Origin: Castellaniella sp041677825
Lineage (GTDB): Bacteria > Pseudomonadota > Gammaproteobacteria > Burkholderiales > Burkholderiaceae_B
DNA: 64,000 nt
Direction: 5' to 3'
Assembly: GCF_041677825.1 (NCBI RefSeq)
Contig: NZ_JBAYPG010000013.1
Coordinates: 1-64,000, forward strand
Translations under genes and position numbers: made by a program
Shown: positions 52,551-62,812 of the stretch, piece after piece
Layout of the letters: every line of letters starts with the position of its first letter
Numbering within the stretch: the first letter of the stretch is position 1
The notes under the pieces: generated by a model
What the model saw: the letters and a program-made list of their open reading frames with translations, nothing else
What the model was told of the DNA's origin: nothing
Database searches by the model: none

Positions 52551-52692
52551 ACCGGCCGGCGTGCGGGCAGGCCATGCAGCCTGTAGTGCCCCGCCCCCAT
52601 ACAGATCGCGACAGGGCTGACGCCGATGCATCGGCCAGCATCGTGCACCGCTGGCCGCGAGACACCCACCGACCCGGTTGTCGAGCGGTTTG

Positions 52693-52721
52693 TTGTCATA
52701 TGGTTTGATTTTTCATATGAT
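52693..52721 (+). promoter_or_regulatory. Promoter with paired CATATG operator half-sites for the IclR gene
   Basis: TTGTCA (52693-52698) and TATGAT (52716-52721) are 17 bases apart, a good sigma70 promoter. TCATATG occurs twice, at 52696 and 52713, each CATATG being a palindrome, one overlapping each promoter box. The start codon at 52743 would be only about 15 bases after the transcript start. The layout fits autorepression by the IclR protein. Confidence 0.55.
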
Positions 52722-52742
52722 GGAAAAAACAAGCTGCTCATC

Positions 52743-53531
52743 ATGCCTTATTCTTCTCTCCATGCGGGTGACCCCGCAGCCATCACCATTCAGGTTCTCG
52801 ATCGGGCCATGCGCCTGCTCGATGTGCTCGCTGCGCACAACGATCCCGTCACGCTCAAGACGCTTTCCGGTGCCACGGGCCTGCACGCGTCCACGGTACA
52901 CCGCATATTGGCCGACCTGTGCGTGGGGCGCTACGTCGAGCGGGTGGACAGCGGCCTGTACCGCCTGGGCATGCGCCTTCTCGAACTGGGTTCGTTAGTC
53001 AAGGGGCGCCTGGACGTGCGCACGGCCTCCATTGGCCTGATGCGCGCATTGCATCGCCAGACGGGCCAGACGGTGAATCTCTCGCTGGCTCAGGGCGATG
53101 AGATCGTCTATGTCGAACGGGCCTGGAGCGAGTGTTCAGGCATGCAGGTGGTGCGGGCCATTGGTGGGCGCGCGCCACTGCATCTGACGTCCACCGGCAA
53201 GCTGTTCCTGTCGGTCTGGGATGCGCGCAGCGTGCGCAGCTATGCCATGCGGACCGGTCTGGCGGGCAATACGCGCAACAGCATCACCCAGCTCGATCAG
53301 CTCGAGCGCGAGCTGGCGCTCGTGCGTCGCCACGGGTATGCACGTGACAACGAAGAACTGGAACTGGGCGTGCGCTGCATTGCAGCGGGGATCTACGATG
53401 ACACAGATGCCCTGCTGGCGGGTCTGTCGCTTTCGGCACCCGCCGAGCGCATGCGCGACGACTGGATTCCGCTGCTCACCGACACCGCCACCCGCATTTC
53501 GTCGGCCTTGGGCCACGATGGCACGCATTGA
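52743..53531 (+). CDS. IclR-family transcriptional regulator
   Basis: The 262-residue regulator has an N-terminal winged helix-turn-helix (about 15-75: VLDRAMRLLDVLAAHNDPVT with HASTVHRILADL) and the C-terminal ligand-sensing domain (about 90-255: TGQTVNLSLAQGDEIVYVER and HLTSTGKLFLSVW). Family members sense small aromatic or carboxylic acids; the ligand here is unknown. The start at 52743 follows the proposed promoter closely. The phasin gene lies downstream with its own strong promoter, so regulation of PHA genes by this protein is possible but unproven. Confidence 0.93.
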   Translation: MPYSSLHAGDPAAITIQVLDRAMRLLDVLAAHNDPVTLKTLSGATGLHASTVHRILADLCVGRYVERVDSGLYRLGMRLLELGSLVKGRLDVRTASIGLMRALHRQTGQTVNLSLAQGDEIVYVERAWSECSGMQVVRAIGGRAPLHLTSTGKLFLSVWDARSVRSYAMRTGLAGNTRNSITQLDQLERELALVRRHGYARDNEELELGVRCIAAGIYDDTDALLAGLSLSAPAERMRDDWIPLLTDTATRISSALGHDGTH

Positions 53532-53532
53532 G

Positions 53533-53549
53533 TTGTTGCGTCGCAACAA
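53533..53549. promoter_or_regulatory. Perfect inverted repeat just upstream of the phasin promoter
   Basis: TTGTTGC (53533-53539) and GCAACAA (53543-53549) form a perfect 7-base dyad with three central bases. It starts just after the IclR gene stop and ends six bases before the phasin minus-thirty-five box. No T run follows, so an operator is more likely than a terminator. PhaR, the usual phasin repressor, is one candidate; I cannot confirm its motif. Confidence 0.5.
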
Positions 53550-53555
53550 AAATGA

Positions 53556-53583
53556 TTGACACCGCTTTTCTTTCATGTACAAT
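53556..53583 (+). promoter_or_regulatory. Strong sigma70 promoter of the phasin gene
   Basis: TTGACA (53556-53561, exact consensus) and TACAAT (53578-53583, five of six) are separated by 16 bases. Predicted transcription begins near 53590. This is the strongest promoter match in the window, fitting an abundant granule protein. Confidence 0.75.
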
Positions 53584-53597
53584 TTCTATTGTGCAAT

Positions 53598-53613
53598 GCA
53601 GCAATCCTGCTGC
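53598..53613 (+). promoter_or_regulatory. Hairpin in the phasin leader
   Basis: GCAGCA (53598-53603) and TGCTGC (53608-53613) form a six-base stem with a four-base loop, immediately after the predicted transcript start. It could be an operator half of PhaR-type control or an mRNA-stabilising 5' hairpin. Confidence 0.4.
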
Positions 53614-53675
53614 TTCAGAGAAGGGTGGCGGCCCCTGACCGACAACGTCCTTCTCGCCCACGACAAGGAGTCATC

Positions 53676-54257
53676 ATGAGCGCTACCCAACAACCCCTGC
53701 AGGCGACCCAGAAAGCGGCCCTCGACAACCTGCTGGCCGTTCAGGAAACCTTTTTCAGCGGCTTCGAAAAGCTGGTCGATCTGAACCTGAAGGCCACCAA
53801 GGCGGCCCTTGAAGAGATCGCGCAGAAATCCAAGGATGCCATCGAGCTCAAGGATGCCCAGGAACTGCTGAGCTTCACGTCGGCGCTGGTGCGCCCCGAG
53901 CAGGCCGTGACCTACGGCAAGGATGTCTATGAAATCCTGGCCGACATCCACAGCGACCTGAGCAAGCTGGCCGATACCCACCTGAGCCAGGGTCAGCAGC
54001 AAGTGGCCGAAGTGGTCGAGCAGTTCGCCCGCAACGCGCCCACCGGCTCGGAAGGTGCGGTTGCCCTGATCAAGTCGTCCCTGGCCACCGCCACCAACGC
54101 CTATGAGTCGGCCGCCAAGGCTGCCCGGCAGGCCGCCAGTGCGGCCGAGTCGAATTTCCAGGCCGCTACGAATGCCACGCTGAAGGCCGCCACCGACGTC
54201 AGCAAGGCCGCCACCAAGGCGACCAAGACCGGCAGTCGCGCTGCCGCGGCCAACTGA
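53676..54257 (+). CDS. phaP: Phasin family granule-associated protein
   Basis: The 193-residue protein coats PHA granules. The phasin domain (about 10-110) has LDNLLAVQETFFSGFEKLVD and LNLKATKAALEEIAQKSKDA. The C-terminal third is very alanine-rich with repeating AATKATK-type units, typical of the histone-like tails of some betaproteobacterial phasins that may tie granules to DNA. AAGGAG lies five bases before the ATG at 53676. It is preceded by a strong promoter and followed by a strong terminator, so it is monocistronic. It partners functionally with phaZ at 1373. Confidence 0.93.
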   Translation: MSATQQPLQATQKAALDNLLAVQETFFSGFEKLVDLNLKATKAALEEIAQKSKDAIELKDAQELLSFTSALVRPEQAVTYGKDVYEILADIHSDLSKLADTHLSQGQQQVAEVVEQFARNAPTGSEGAVALIKSSLATATNAYESAAKAARQAASAAESNFQAATNATLKAATDVSKAATKATKTGSRAAAAN

Positions 54258-54299
54258 TGCGGCCTACCCATGCACCAGCCTCGAATGGCTGATGCAGCC

Positions 54300-54331
54300 A
54301 ACAACGCCCCGCTTGCCGGGGCGTTGTTGTT
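54300..54331 (+). terminator. Strong hairpin terminator after the phasin gene
   Basis: AACAACGCCCCG (54300-54311) pairs perfectly with CGGGGCGTTGTT (54317-54328) around a five-base loop, a 12-base stem with GC-rich core, followed by the short T-rich sequence GTTCC. Its stem is the longest perfect one I noticed in the window. Confidence 0.8.
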
Positions 54332-54427
54332 CCTGGGCCTGGCACGCCGGTTTGTCCAGTTCATCGAGCGGGTGATTTTTGGCCACGGGACCGCGCCAAT
54401 CCGTCCGTCAGACCGTATACTTCAGCG

Positions 54428-55558
54428 ATGAGTTCAATTCGACGCATGTTTCTTCTGGCGGCCGTGCTGCTGGTGGGTCTGGCCGGGCTTTACTGGTGGC
54501 AGCAGCAACCTTCTCGTGCAGCGTCCGCGCCCGCGGCCCCGGCACCGGTTCGGGTGCACCTGGCGACGGTTCAGGTCCAGGATGTCCCGATGTGGGTACA
54601 GGGCCTGGGCACCGGCGAGGCGTGGCAGAATGTGGTGGTCCGTTCGCGTATCGACGGCCAGCTCGAGGAATTGGGCTTCCATGAGGGCGACATGGTGCAG
54701 CAGGGCCAGTTGCTCGCGCGTCTCGATGATCGCATCCCGCGCGCCCAACTCGACCTGGCCCGGGCGCAATTGGCGCGTGACCAGATTCAACTCGACAACG
54801 CCCGCGCGGACCTGGCGCGTTATCGGCAGTTGGCCACGCGTGGTGCCATCGAGCGCCAGGTGCTCGATCGGCAGGCGGCCCAGGTGGCCGTGCTCGAAGC
54901 CACCGTGCAGGCAGACGACGCGCAGGTCGCCCATGCGCAGGCCGTGCTCGATGACACGCGCATACTGGCTCCGCTGAGCGGGCGCACGGGGGTGGTCAAT
55001 TATGATCCCGGCAATCAGGTGAGGATGTCGGATGCACAAGGCCTGGTGACGATCCGGCAGATCGATCCCATCGCCGTGCGCTTCATGGTGCCGGACACCG
55101 AGTTCTCGCGCATACAGTCGGCCCTGCACAAGGGCGGTGACCTGCCCGTCGAGGTGTTCGATCGGGCAAGCGGTGAATCGCTGGGGCTGGGGTCGCTGGT
55201 GCTGATGGACAATCAGATCGATGAGGCCAGTGCCACCTTGCAGTTGAAAGCCCGCATGAGCAATCCGGAACAGCGGATCTGGCCAGGTCAGACCGTCGAC
55301 GTGCGTCTGACGATCGGGCAATACCCGCAGGCACTGGTGGTGCCCGACCAGGCCATCCAGCGCGGGGTGGACAGCCTCCAGGTCTACGTGGCCGAGGCGG
55401 ACGACCGTGTACGCCTGCAGCCCGTTGAAGTGGGTGTGGTGCAGGAAGGCATGGCGCTGGTGTCCAGCGGGCTGCGGGCCGGCGAGCGGGTGGTGATCGA
55501 TGGCCAGTACAAGCTGCGCCCGGGGCTTGCCATCGAAGCCATCGAGGGCACGTCGTGA
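54428..55558 (+). CDS. RND efflux periplasmic adaptor subunit (MdtA/HlyD type)
   Basis: The 376-residue adaptor links an RND pump to an outer-membrane channel. The N-terminus (MSSIRRMFLLAAVLLVGLAG) is a signal-anchor, then the barrel-sandwich hybrid (RSRIDGQLEELGFHEGDMVQ), an alpha-helical hairpin (about 95-160) and the beta-barrel and membrane-proximal domains (GQTVDVRLTIGQYPQALVVP). No TolC-like gene is here. A TATACT box at 54416-54421 is so close to the ATG that the message would be almost leaderless if used. It overlaps the permease gene by four bases (GTGA). Confidence 0.92.
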   Translation: MSSIRRMFLLAAVLLVGLAGLYWWQQQPSRAASAPAAPAPVRVHLATVQVQDVPMWVQGLGTGEAWQNVVVRSRIDGQLEELGFHEGDMVQQGQLLARLDDRIPRAQLDLARAQLARDQIQLDNARADLARYRQLATRGAIERQVLDRQAAQVAVLEATVQADDAQVAHAQAVLDDTRILAPLSGRTGVVNYDPGNQVRMSDAQGLVTIRQIDPIAVRFMVPDTEFSRIQSALHKGGDLPVEVFDRASGESLGLGSLVLMDNQIDEASATLQLKARMSNPEQRIWPGQTVDVRLTIGQYPQALVVPDQAIQRGVDSLQVYVAEADDRVRLQPVEVGVVQEGMALVSSGLRAGERVVIDGQYKLRPGLAIEAIEGTS

Positions 55559-58500
55559 ATATTTCCGGGGCATTCATCCGTCGGCCCATCGGTACCTCCT
55601 TGCTGGCCATGGCCCTGTTTCTGGTGGGCCTGGCCATGTTCCCCCTGCTGCCCGTGGCCCCCTTGCCCCAGGTGGATTTCCCTACCATACAGGTGATGGC
55701 GCGTTTGCCTGGCGGCAACCCCGAAACCATGGCCACCAGCGTGGCGCAACCCCTGGAGCGCGAGTTCTCCACAATCCCCGGGTTGCAGCAGATGAGCTCC
55801 GAAAATGCGCTGGGCTCCACGCGGATCACGCTGCAGTTCGACCTCGACCGGAACATCGATGGCGCCGCGCTCGATGTGCAAAGCGCAATCAATGCCGCTT
55901 CGCGCCAGTTGCCTTCGAATCTCAGCAGTCCGCCTACGTTTCGCAAGATCAATCCAGCCGATTTCTCCATCCTGATCCTGTCGGTCCAGTCGGATGTCCT
56001 GCCGATCACCGAGGTCAATGATTTTGCCGACAATATTCTGGCGCAGCAGTTATCGCGCATCGAAGGGGTGGGGCAGGTCGTCATCTGGGGGCAGAAGAAG
56101 CCCGCCGTGCGCATTCAGGTCGACCCCGAAAAAATGGCCGCGCTGGATCTGGATCTGGAGGGGATCCGTGGCGTGATCGCCACGACCACGGTGAATCAGC
56201 CCAAGGGCATCATCGATGGTTCGCGCCAGAGCTACACGATCTATACCAACGACCAGATCCTCGAAGTCGAGCCCTGGAATGATGTGATCATCGCCTGGCG
56301 CAATGGCGCGCCGATCCGGGTGCGCGACATTGGCCGGGCGGTGCCCGGGCCCGAAGACATGAAGCAGGCCGGCTGGGCCTTTGCTGGTGCCGGGGCCGCT
56401 CTGGATGACGCCGCCCTGGATGGCCGTTCATTGGTCATGGGCATCACCAAGCAGCCGGGGGCCAACGTCATCGAGACGGTCGAGCGCATCCGTGCCGAAC
56501 TGCCACGTCTGATGGCGTCGATGCCGGCGAGCATCCATGTCAGCACCCTGATGGATCGCACCCAGAATATCCGCGCCTCGGTGCTCGAGGTTGAGTACAC
56601 GCTCCTGCTGTCGATTGCCCTGGTGGTGCTGGTGATCTTCATGTTCCTGCGCAACGTGGCGGGTACCCTGATTGCCAGTGCCACCGTGCCGCTTGCCCTG
56701 ATGGGCACGTTTGCGCTCATGTATCTGGTCGGCTACAGCCTTGACAACCTGTCGCTGATGGCCTTGACGATTTCCGTGGGCTTCATCGTCGATGATGCGG
56801 TGGTGATGCTGGAAAACATCTGGCGTCATGTCGAAGAAGGCTTGCCGCCCATGCAGGCTGCGCTCAAGGGGTCCGCCGAGATCGGCTTCACCATCGTATC
56901 GATTTCGGTCTCGCTGATCGCCGTGTTCATTCCCCTGCTGCTCATGAGCGGCATGGTGGGGCGTCTGTTTCGCGAGTTTGCCATGACCGTGACCATGACG
57001 GTGATGATCTCGGTGGCCATCACGCTGAGCCTGACGCCGATGCTGTGTTCGCGTTATCTGCGCAAGGTGTCGGGGCAGCGCCACGGCTGGCTGTACCGGG
57101 TCTTCGAGAGCGGTTTCGAACGCCTGCTGGCGGGTTATCGGCGCGGGCTGGATTTTGTCCTCGATCACAATTTCGCCACCTTGCTGGTGTTTCTGGCCAC
57201 GGTGGCAGCCTCGGCCGTATTGTTCGTGGTGATTCCCAAGGGCTTTTTTCCACAACAGGATACGGGGGCCATCTTTGGCATGGCTGAAGCGGCACAGGAC
57301 AGTTCCTTTGAAGCCATGAACGAACGCATGATGGCGCTGGCCGAGGTGATCCGCCAGGACCCGGACGTGGCGGCATTCGGCATGAGCAGCAATGCCCCTA
57401 CCTTCAATACGGGGCGTTTCTTCATCAGCCTGCGCCCGCGCAGCGAGGGCCGCAAGGCCTCGGCCGACCAGGTGATTGCGCGCCTGCGCCCGCAACTGGC
57501 GGAAATCCCGGCGGTGCAGCTGTTCCTGCAGGCGGGGCAGGATATCAACGTGGGCGGGCGCATGTCGCGTTCGCAGTATCAGTACACCCTGACCAGTGCC
57601 GACCTCGAAGAGTTGAACACCTGGGCGCCCCGCCTGCTCGAGCGGTTCCACCAGTTGCCGCAGCTCACCGATCTGGCCACCGACCAGCAGAGCAGTGCCA
57701 ATACCGTCATGGTCACCATCGATCGCCAGCGGGCGGCCATGTTCGGCATTACGCCGGCCATGATAGACAGCACCATCTACAATGCGCTGGGCCAGCGGCA
57801 GGTGGCCCAGTATTCCACGCAGATCAACAGCTATCAGGTCATTCTCGAAATCGATCCTCGCTGGCAGTCCGATCCGGACGTGTTCTCGCGGCTTTACATT
57901 CGTTCGCCCACCACCGGCAAGCAAGTGCCCCTGTCGAGCCTGGTGCGGGTGGATACCAGCCGTCCGGGCTTTCTGTCCATCAACCACCAGGGGCAGTTTC
58001 CGGCGGTCACCATATCGTTCAATCTGGCCCCCGGGGTGGCGCTGGGCCAGGCCGTGAATGCGATCTATGCCGCCGAGCAGGAAATGGCCGTGCCGCTGTC
58101 GGTGCAGGGCTCATTCCAGGGTACGGCACAGGTCTTCGAAGAGTCGCTGGCCTCACAGCCCTACCTGATCGCCGCGGCGCTGGTGGCCGTCTACATCGTC
58201 CTCGGGCTGCTGTACGAGAGCTACATCCATCCGCTCACGATCTTGTCCACTTTGCCTTCAGCGGGGGTGGGGGCCTTGCTCATCCTCATGGCCAACGGCT
58301 TCGACCTGAGCGTGATCGCGGTCATCGGCATTTTGCTGCTCATCGGCATCGTCAAGAAAAACGGCATCATGCTGATCGATTTTGCCCTGGTGGCCGAGCG
58401 CAAGCAGGGTCTGAGCCCGCGTGAAGCCATCTATCAGGCCTGCCTGCTGCGTTTCAGGCCCATCATGATGACGACACTCTGTGCGCTGTTTGCGGGTCTG

Positions 58501-58658
58501 CCGCTGATGCTGGGCAGTGGTGCAGGCTCCGAACTGCGTCAGCCCCTGGGGTACGCCATGGTGGGTGGCCTGTTGCTGTCGCAGGCGCTGACGCTGTTCA
58601 CGACACCGGTGATCTATCTGTATCTGGATCGGGTGCACCGGCGCTTCAGCCGCAATCC

Positions 58659-59726
<1,068 letters not shown>

Positions 59727-59733
59727 GGTGGGT

Positions 59734-60468
59734 TCAGAACGCGGTATCAGGTGTGATCCAGTGCCCGTCCTGCAGGATCTGGTGGGGCCGGAATCGTGTC
59801 TTGTAGGCCATTTTCCGGCTTTCGGCAATCCAGTAGCCCAGATACAGCCACGGCTGGCGATGCTGGCGGCAATATTCGATCTGCCAGAGTATGGCATAGG
59901 TGCCCAGGCTGCCAGGGTAGTCGGGATCATAGAATGTGTAGACGGCCGAGAGCCCCTGATCGAGCCGGTCGATGATGGCCACCATGCGCAGCACGCCAGC
60001 GTGGTCATGGAATTCGACCAGGCTGGAACGCACCTGGCTGTGCAGCAGGAACTGGGTGTACTGCGCCGGATCGTCTTCGTCCATGCCCGAGCCGCGATGG
60101 CGTGCGCGCTGATACCCGAGATACAGGCGAAAGTGTGTTTCGTCCCAGTGTGGGGGGCTGATCCGGGCCTGCAGCTGCGCGTTCATATGGTGCCACAACT
60201 TGTGCTGTGTGCGGTTGCGCACGAAAGCCCGGGTATCCACGCGGATCGGGATGCACGCCTGACAGGTCTGGCAGGCCGGCCGGTAGATGAACAGACCACT
60301 GCGCCTGAACCCTTGTTCGATGAGCCGGTCGTAGGTGCCGGCATTGACCAGGTGGGCCGGGGCCACGACTTCGGAGCGTGCCATGCGCCCGGGCAGATAG
60401 CTGCAGGGGTAGGGGGCCGTGGTGTAGAACTGCAGGTGGCGAAAGACGGATTCGTGTGGCGTACTCAT
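59734..60468 (-). CDS. bpt: Aspartate/glutamate leucyltransferase (Bpt-type ATE)
   Basis: The 244-residue protein belongs to the R-transferase family. Bacterial Bpt adds leucine to proteins with N-terminal Asp or Glu, marking them for ClpAP degradation. Motifs are the N-terminal cysteine cluster ACQTCQACIPIRV, FRRSGLFIYRP and LGYWIAESRKMAYKTRFRP near the C-terminus. The start at 60468 overlaps the aat stop (ATGA). With aat it forms a complete bacterial N-degron labelling pair. Confidence 0.93.
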   Translation of the reverse strand: MSTPHESVFRHLQFYTTAPYPCSYLPGRMARSEVVAPAHLVNAGTYDRLIEQGFRRSGLFIYRPACQTCQACIPIRVDTRAFVRNRTQHKLWHHMNAQLQARISPPHWDETHFRLYLGYQRARHRGSGMDEDDPAQYTQFLLHSQVRSSLVEFHDHAGVLRMVAIIDRLDQGLSAVYTFYDPDYPGSLGTYAILWQIEYCRQHRQPWLYLGYWIAESRKMAYKTRFRPHQILQDGHWITPDTAF

Positions 60469-61283
60469 GGCGGTGCGGTCTGGCGGGTCGATGGCTGGGG
60501 ATCCAGTTGCCCGTCGGCCCGGAGGCGGCCGCACCCCCAGGCCGGCATGGGGGCCGCGGCCAGTTCGGCCAGTAACTGCAGAAACTGCTGGCGTGGCATG
60601 CTGCGGGCCCCCATGCTGGCCAGATGCGGGGTTTCCTGCTGACAGTCTATCCATGGTACACCAAGGGCCTGCAGGTGCCTTGTCAGGTAGGCCAGCGCCA
60701 CCTTGCTGGTGTCGCTCACCCGGCTGAACATCGATTCGCCGAAGAAGCAGCGCCCCAGGCTGACGCCGTACAGGACACCCGCCAGGTGCCCGTCCATCCA
60801 TACCTCGACGCTCTGGACATGGCCCTGCCGATGCCAGGCCAGGTAGGCCTGCATGATGTCGGGCGTGATCCAGGTTGAAGTGGATACTGTGCCCGGGCTG
60901 GCCATTTGTGCAGGCAGGGCGTCTCCGCGCAGTGCAGCACCAGGCGCGATGCGCTGGCTGGAGCGCAGCGCGCACTGATGGATGACGGCCTCGAAGGCCA
61001 GGTTCAGTGTCACCCGAAGCCGACCATCCGCGCGGTCGAACTGACGGATGCGCTTGGCCAGTGAACGGCTGATGCGCAGGTCGGAACAGGCAAGGACCAT
61101 GCGTGGATCCGGGCTCCACCAGAGGACGGGATCACCTGGCGCGAACCAGGGAAACAGGCCCTTGCCGTAGGCCTCGTGCAGGCGCGTGGTGGACAGGTCG
61201 AAGCCCAGCGCCACGAGATCGCGCACGGGTTCTTTCAGCGGGTCGGGAAGCAGCGTGTGCGCATCGACCCAGATCGGTTTCAT
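60465..61283 (-). CDS. aat: Leucyl/phenylalanyl-tRNA-protein transferase
   Basis: The 272-residue enzyme transfers Leu or Phe from charged tRNA to proteins with N-terminal Arg or Lys. Motifs are YGKGLFPWFAPGDPVLWWSPDPR, the long conserved ALRGDALPAQ region and SLGRCFFGESMFSRVSDTSK with WIDCQQETPHLASMG. The start at 61283 lies 9 bases after the NUDIX gene. A variable C-terminal tail of about 30 residues extends past the usual end. Confidence 0.95.
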   Translation of the reverse strand: MKPIWVDAHTLLPDPLKEPVRDLVALGFDLSTTRLHEAYGKGLFPWFAPGDPVLWWSPDPRMVLACSDLRISRSLAKRIRQFDRADGRLRVTLNLAFEAVIHQCALRSSQRIAPGAALRGDALPAQMASPGTVSTSTWITPDIMQAYLAWHRQGHVQSVEVWMDGHLAGVLYGVSLGRCFFGESMFSRVSDTSKVALAYLTRHLQALGVPWIDCQQETPHLASMGARSMPRQQFLQLLAELAAAPMPAWGCGRLRADGQLDPQPSTRQTAPP

Positions 61284-61292
61284 GGCTGCAGG

Positions 61293-61880
61293 CTAATCGG
61301 GAAAGCGCAGGTCGATGGCATAGTGATGCGTGGGGAACCGCCCTTTCGGGCGGTCGTCAAGATAGTGCCTGAGCGTGGTGCTGACCGTGCGGAAAGCCAG
61401 CTCGCGCCATGGGATGGCATCGAAGTCGAAAAAAGCGGCTTCCAGGGTTTCGGGCCCGGGTGCCAGCTTCGGGCCGAGCACTTCGGCCAGATAGTACAGG
61501 TGCACCTGGTTGACCGAAGGCACGTCGATCACGGTGAACAGGGACTGCACCCGGATACGGGCGCCGGATTCTTCCTGATTTTCGCGTGCAGCACCCTGCT
61601 GGGAGGTTTCACCGAGTTCCATGAAGCCGGCCGGCAGCGTCCATTTGCCGTGGCGCGGCTCTATGGCACGGCGGCACAACAGCACCTGATCGCCGAGTAT
61701 GGGTACGATCCCCACCACATTGCGTGGGTTCTGGTAGTGCACCGCACCGCAATGGCTGCACAGGTCGCGGATGCGGTTGTCATCCGGTGGCACTTCGCGG
61801 CTGAGTGTGTGGCCGCACTGTGAGCAATACCGCTGGGTGCGTGGTGCAGGATGGTAAAAAGCAGGGTCGGAGGGCATCAT
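61293..61880 (-). CDS. NUDIX hydrolase with N-terminal zinc ribbon
   Basis: The 195-residue protein has two CxxC pairs in the N-terminal 45 residues (CSQCGHTL and LCSHCG), forming a zinc ribbon, then a NUDIX box reading GFMELGETSQQGAARENQEE and SGA (about 86-108). The family hydrolyses nucleoside diphosphates linked to another moiety; the zinc ribbon suggests an NADH-pyrophosphatase-like or ADP-ribose-type member. Substrate unknown. First gene of NUDIX-aat-bpt-pyrD. Confidence 0.87.
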   Translation of the reverse strand: MMPSDPAFYHPAPRTQRYCSQCGHTLSREVPPDDNRIRDLCSHCGAVHYQNPRNVVGIVPILGDQVLLCRRAIEPRHGKWTLPAGFMELGETSQQGAARENQEESGARIRVQSLFTVIDVPSVNQVHLYYLAEVLGPKLAPGPETLEAAFFDFDAIPWRELAFRTVSTTLRHYLDDRPKGRFPTHHYAIDLRFPD

Positions 61881-61959
61881 GCCGGAATATTACCGTGTTT
61901 CATGCCCGCCTGGACACAGGTTTGGTCTGGCCCATAGCCCTGCAGATTGCATCTGCGCG

Positions 61960-62187
61960 TTATTTCCAGTAGCCGTTGGCCGCGGCAATCGTCTGGAAAT
62001 TGATGGCCACCACCTGCGAGGAGGCAATCAGGGCATTGGCATCTTCGCCATATACGGGGCGCAGCTTGTCGCGCACCTCTGCCGAGGGCTGGGTGTACTT
62101 GACCCCCATGCGGGCCAGTTTGATGGCCAGTTCGAAGCCTTCCTGAGGCGTTGCGGTGATGAGTGTGGTGAGCCAGGTGTCGGCCAT
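61960..62187 (-). CDS. Hexameric tyrosine-coordinated haem protein (HTHP)
   Basis: This 75-residue protein closely resembles HTHP of Ruegeria (Silicibacter) pomeroyi as I recall it: ADTWLTTLITATPQEGFELA at the start and IAAANGYWK at the end match nearly throughout. HTHP forms a hexameric ring with one haem per subunit, bound through a tyrosine; the equivalent residue here is Y46 in KLRPVYGEDANALIA (Y45 without the initial Met). It has peroxidase and catalase activity in vitro. GGAGAA lies six bases before the ATG at 62187; an upstream open frame is ignored. It follows fur by 76 bases on the same strand. Confidence 0.85.
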   Translation of the reverse strand: MADTWLTTLITATPQEGFELAIKLARMGVKYTQPSAEVRDKLRPVYGEDANALIASSQVVAINFQTIAAANGYWK

Positions 62188-62263
62188 GATGGGTTCTCCG
62201 TAGTGTCTGGACTGCAAGGATCGCATGGAAAGGTTGCCTGCGCCCAGCATGCCCGTATTGGTA

Positions 62264-62689
62264 TCAACGCTTTTTATCCTTTGAGCATTTGGGGCAGATG
62301 CCGTAGAGCATCATGTTATGGCTTTCGAGGGTGAAGCCGTTTTCCCTGGCGATGCGGTGCTGGCGCTTTTCGATCTCGGTGTCATAGAACTCGACCACCC
62401 GCCCACAGTTGGTGCAGATCAGGTGATCGTGATGGTCGCCGTCGTTGAGTTCGAAGACCGCCTTGCCGCCGTCGAACTGGCTGCGCATCAGGATACCGGC
62501 CTGCTCGAACTGGGTCAGCACCCGGTAGACGGTGGCCAGCCCGATGTCGACTTCTTCGTTGATCAACGCGCGATAAACGTCTTCTGCGCTGTGGTGGCGG
62601 GTTTCGGCCTTGCGAAACACATCGAGGATCTTGAGGCGTGGAAAGGTCGCCTTCAACCCCATGCTCTTGAGTTCGAACTGATCTTTCAT
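62264..62689 (-). CDS. fur: Ferric uptake regulator Fur
   Basis: The 141-residue iron-sensing repressor has the DNA-binding winged helix (about 1-80: MGLKATFPRLKILDVF, DIGLATVYRVLTQFEQAGI) and the metal-binding dimerisation half with HHDHL and structural zinc cysteines C92, C95, C132 and C135. It is divergent from bamE, the common proteobacterial arrangement. The haem protein HTHP lies downstream and may be cotranscribed. Confidence 0.97.
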   Translation of the reverse strand: MKDQFELKSMGLKATFPRLKILDVFRKAETRHHSAEDVYRALINEEVDIGLATVYRVLTQFEQAGILMRSQFDGGKAVFELNDGDHHDHLICTNCGRVVEFYDTEIEKRQHRIARENGFTLESHNMMLYGICPKCSKDKKR

Positions 62690-62695
62690 GGTTGA

Positions 62696-62724
62696 AGTAT
62701 CTCGGGTTGTGTCCGGAAAAGCAA
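62696..62724 (-). promoter_or_regulatory. Possible fur promoter
   Basis: On the minus strand TTGCTT (62724-62719) and GATACT (62701-62696) are 17 bases apart, ending just upstream of the fur ATG at 62689. Each box matches four of six consensus bases. I could not recognise a clear Fur box beside it. Confidence 0.35.
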
Positions 62725-62812
62725 GTGGACAGTACCGCGGCCAATCGCGCGAAATTTTGAATTCCCTTTATGATAGCGGTTTTGGTGGCAGCTCATTGCG
62801 ACTGTCGAGACC

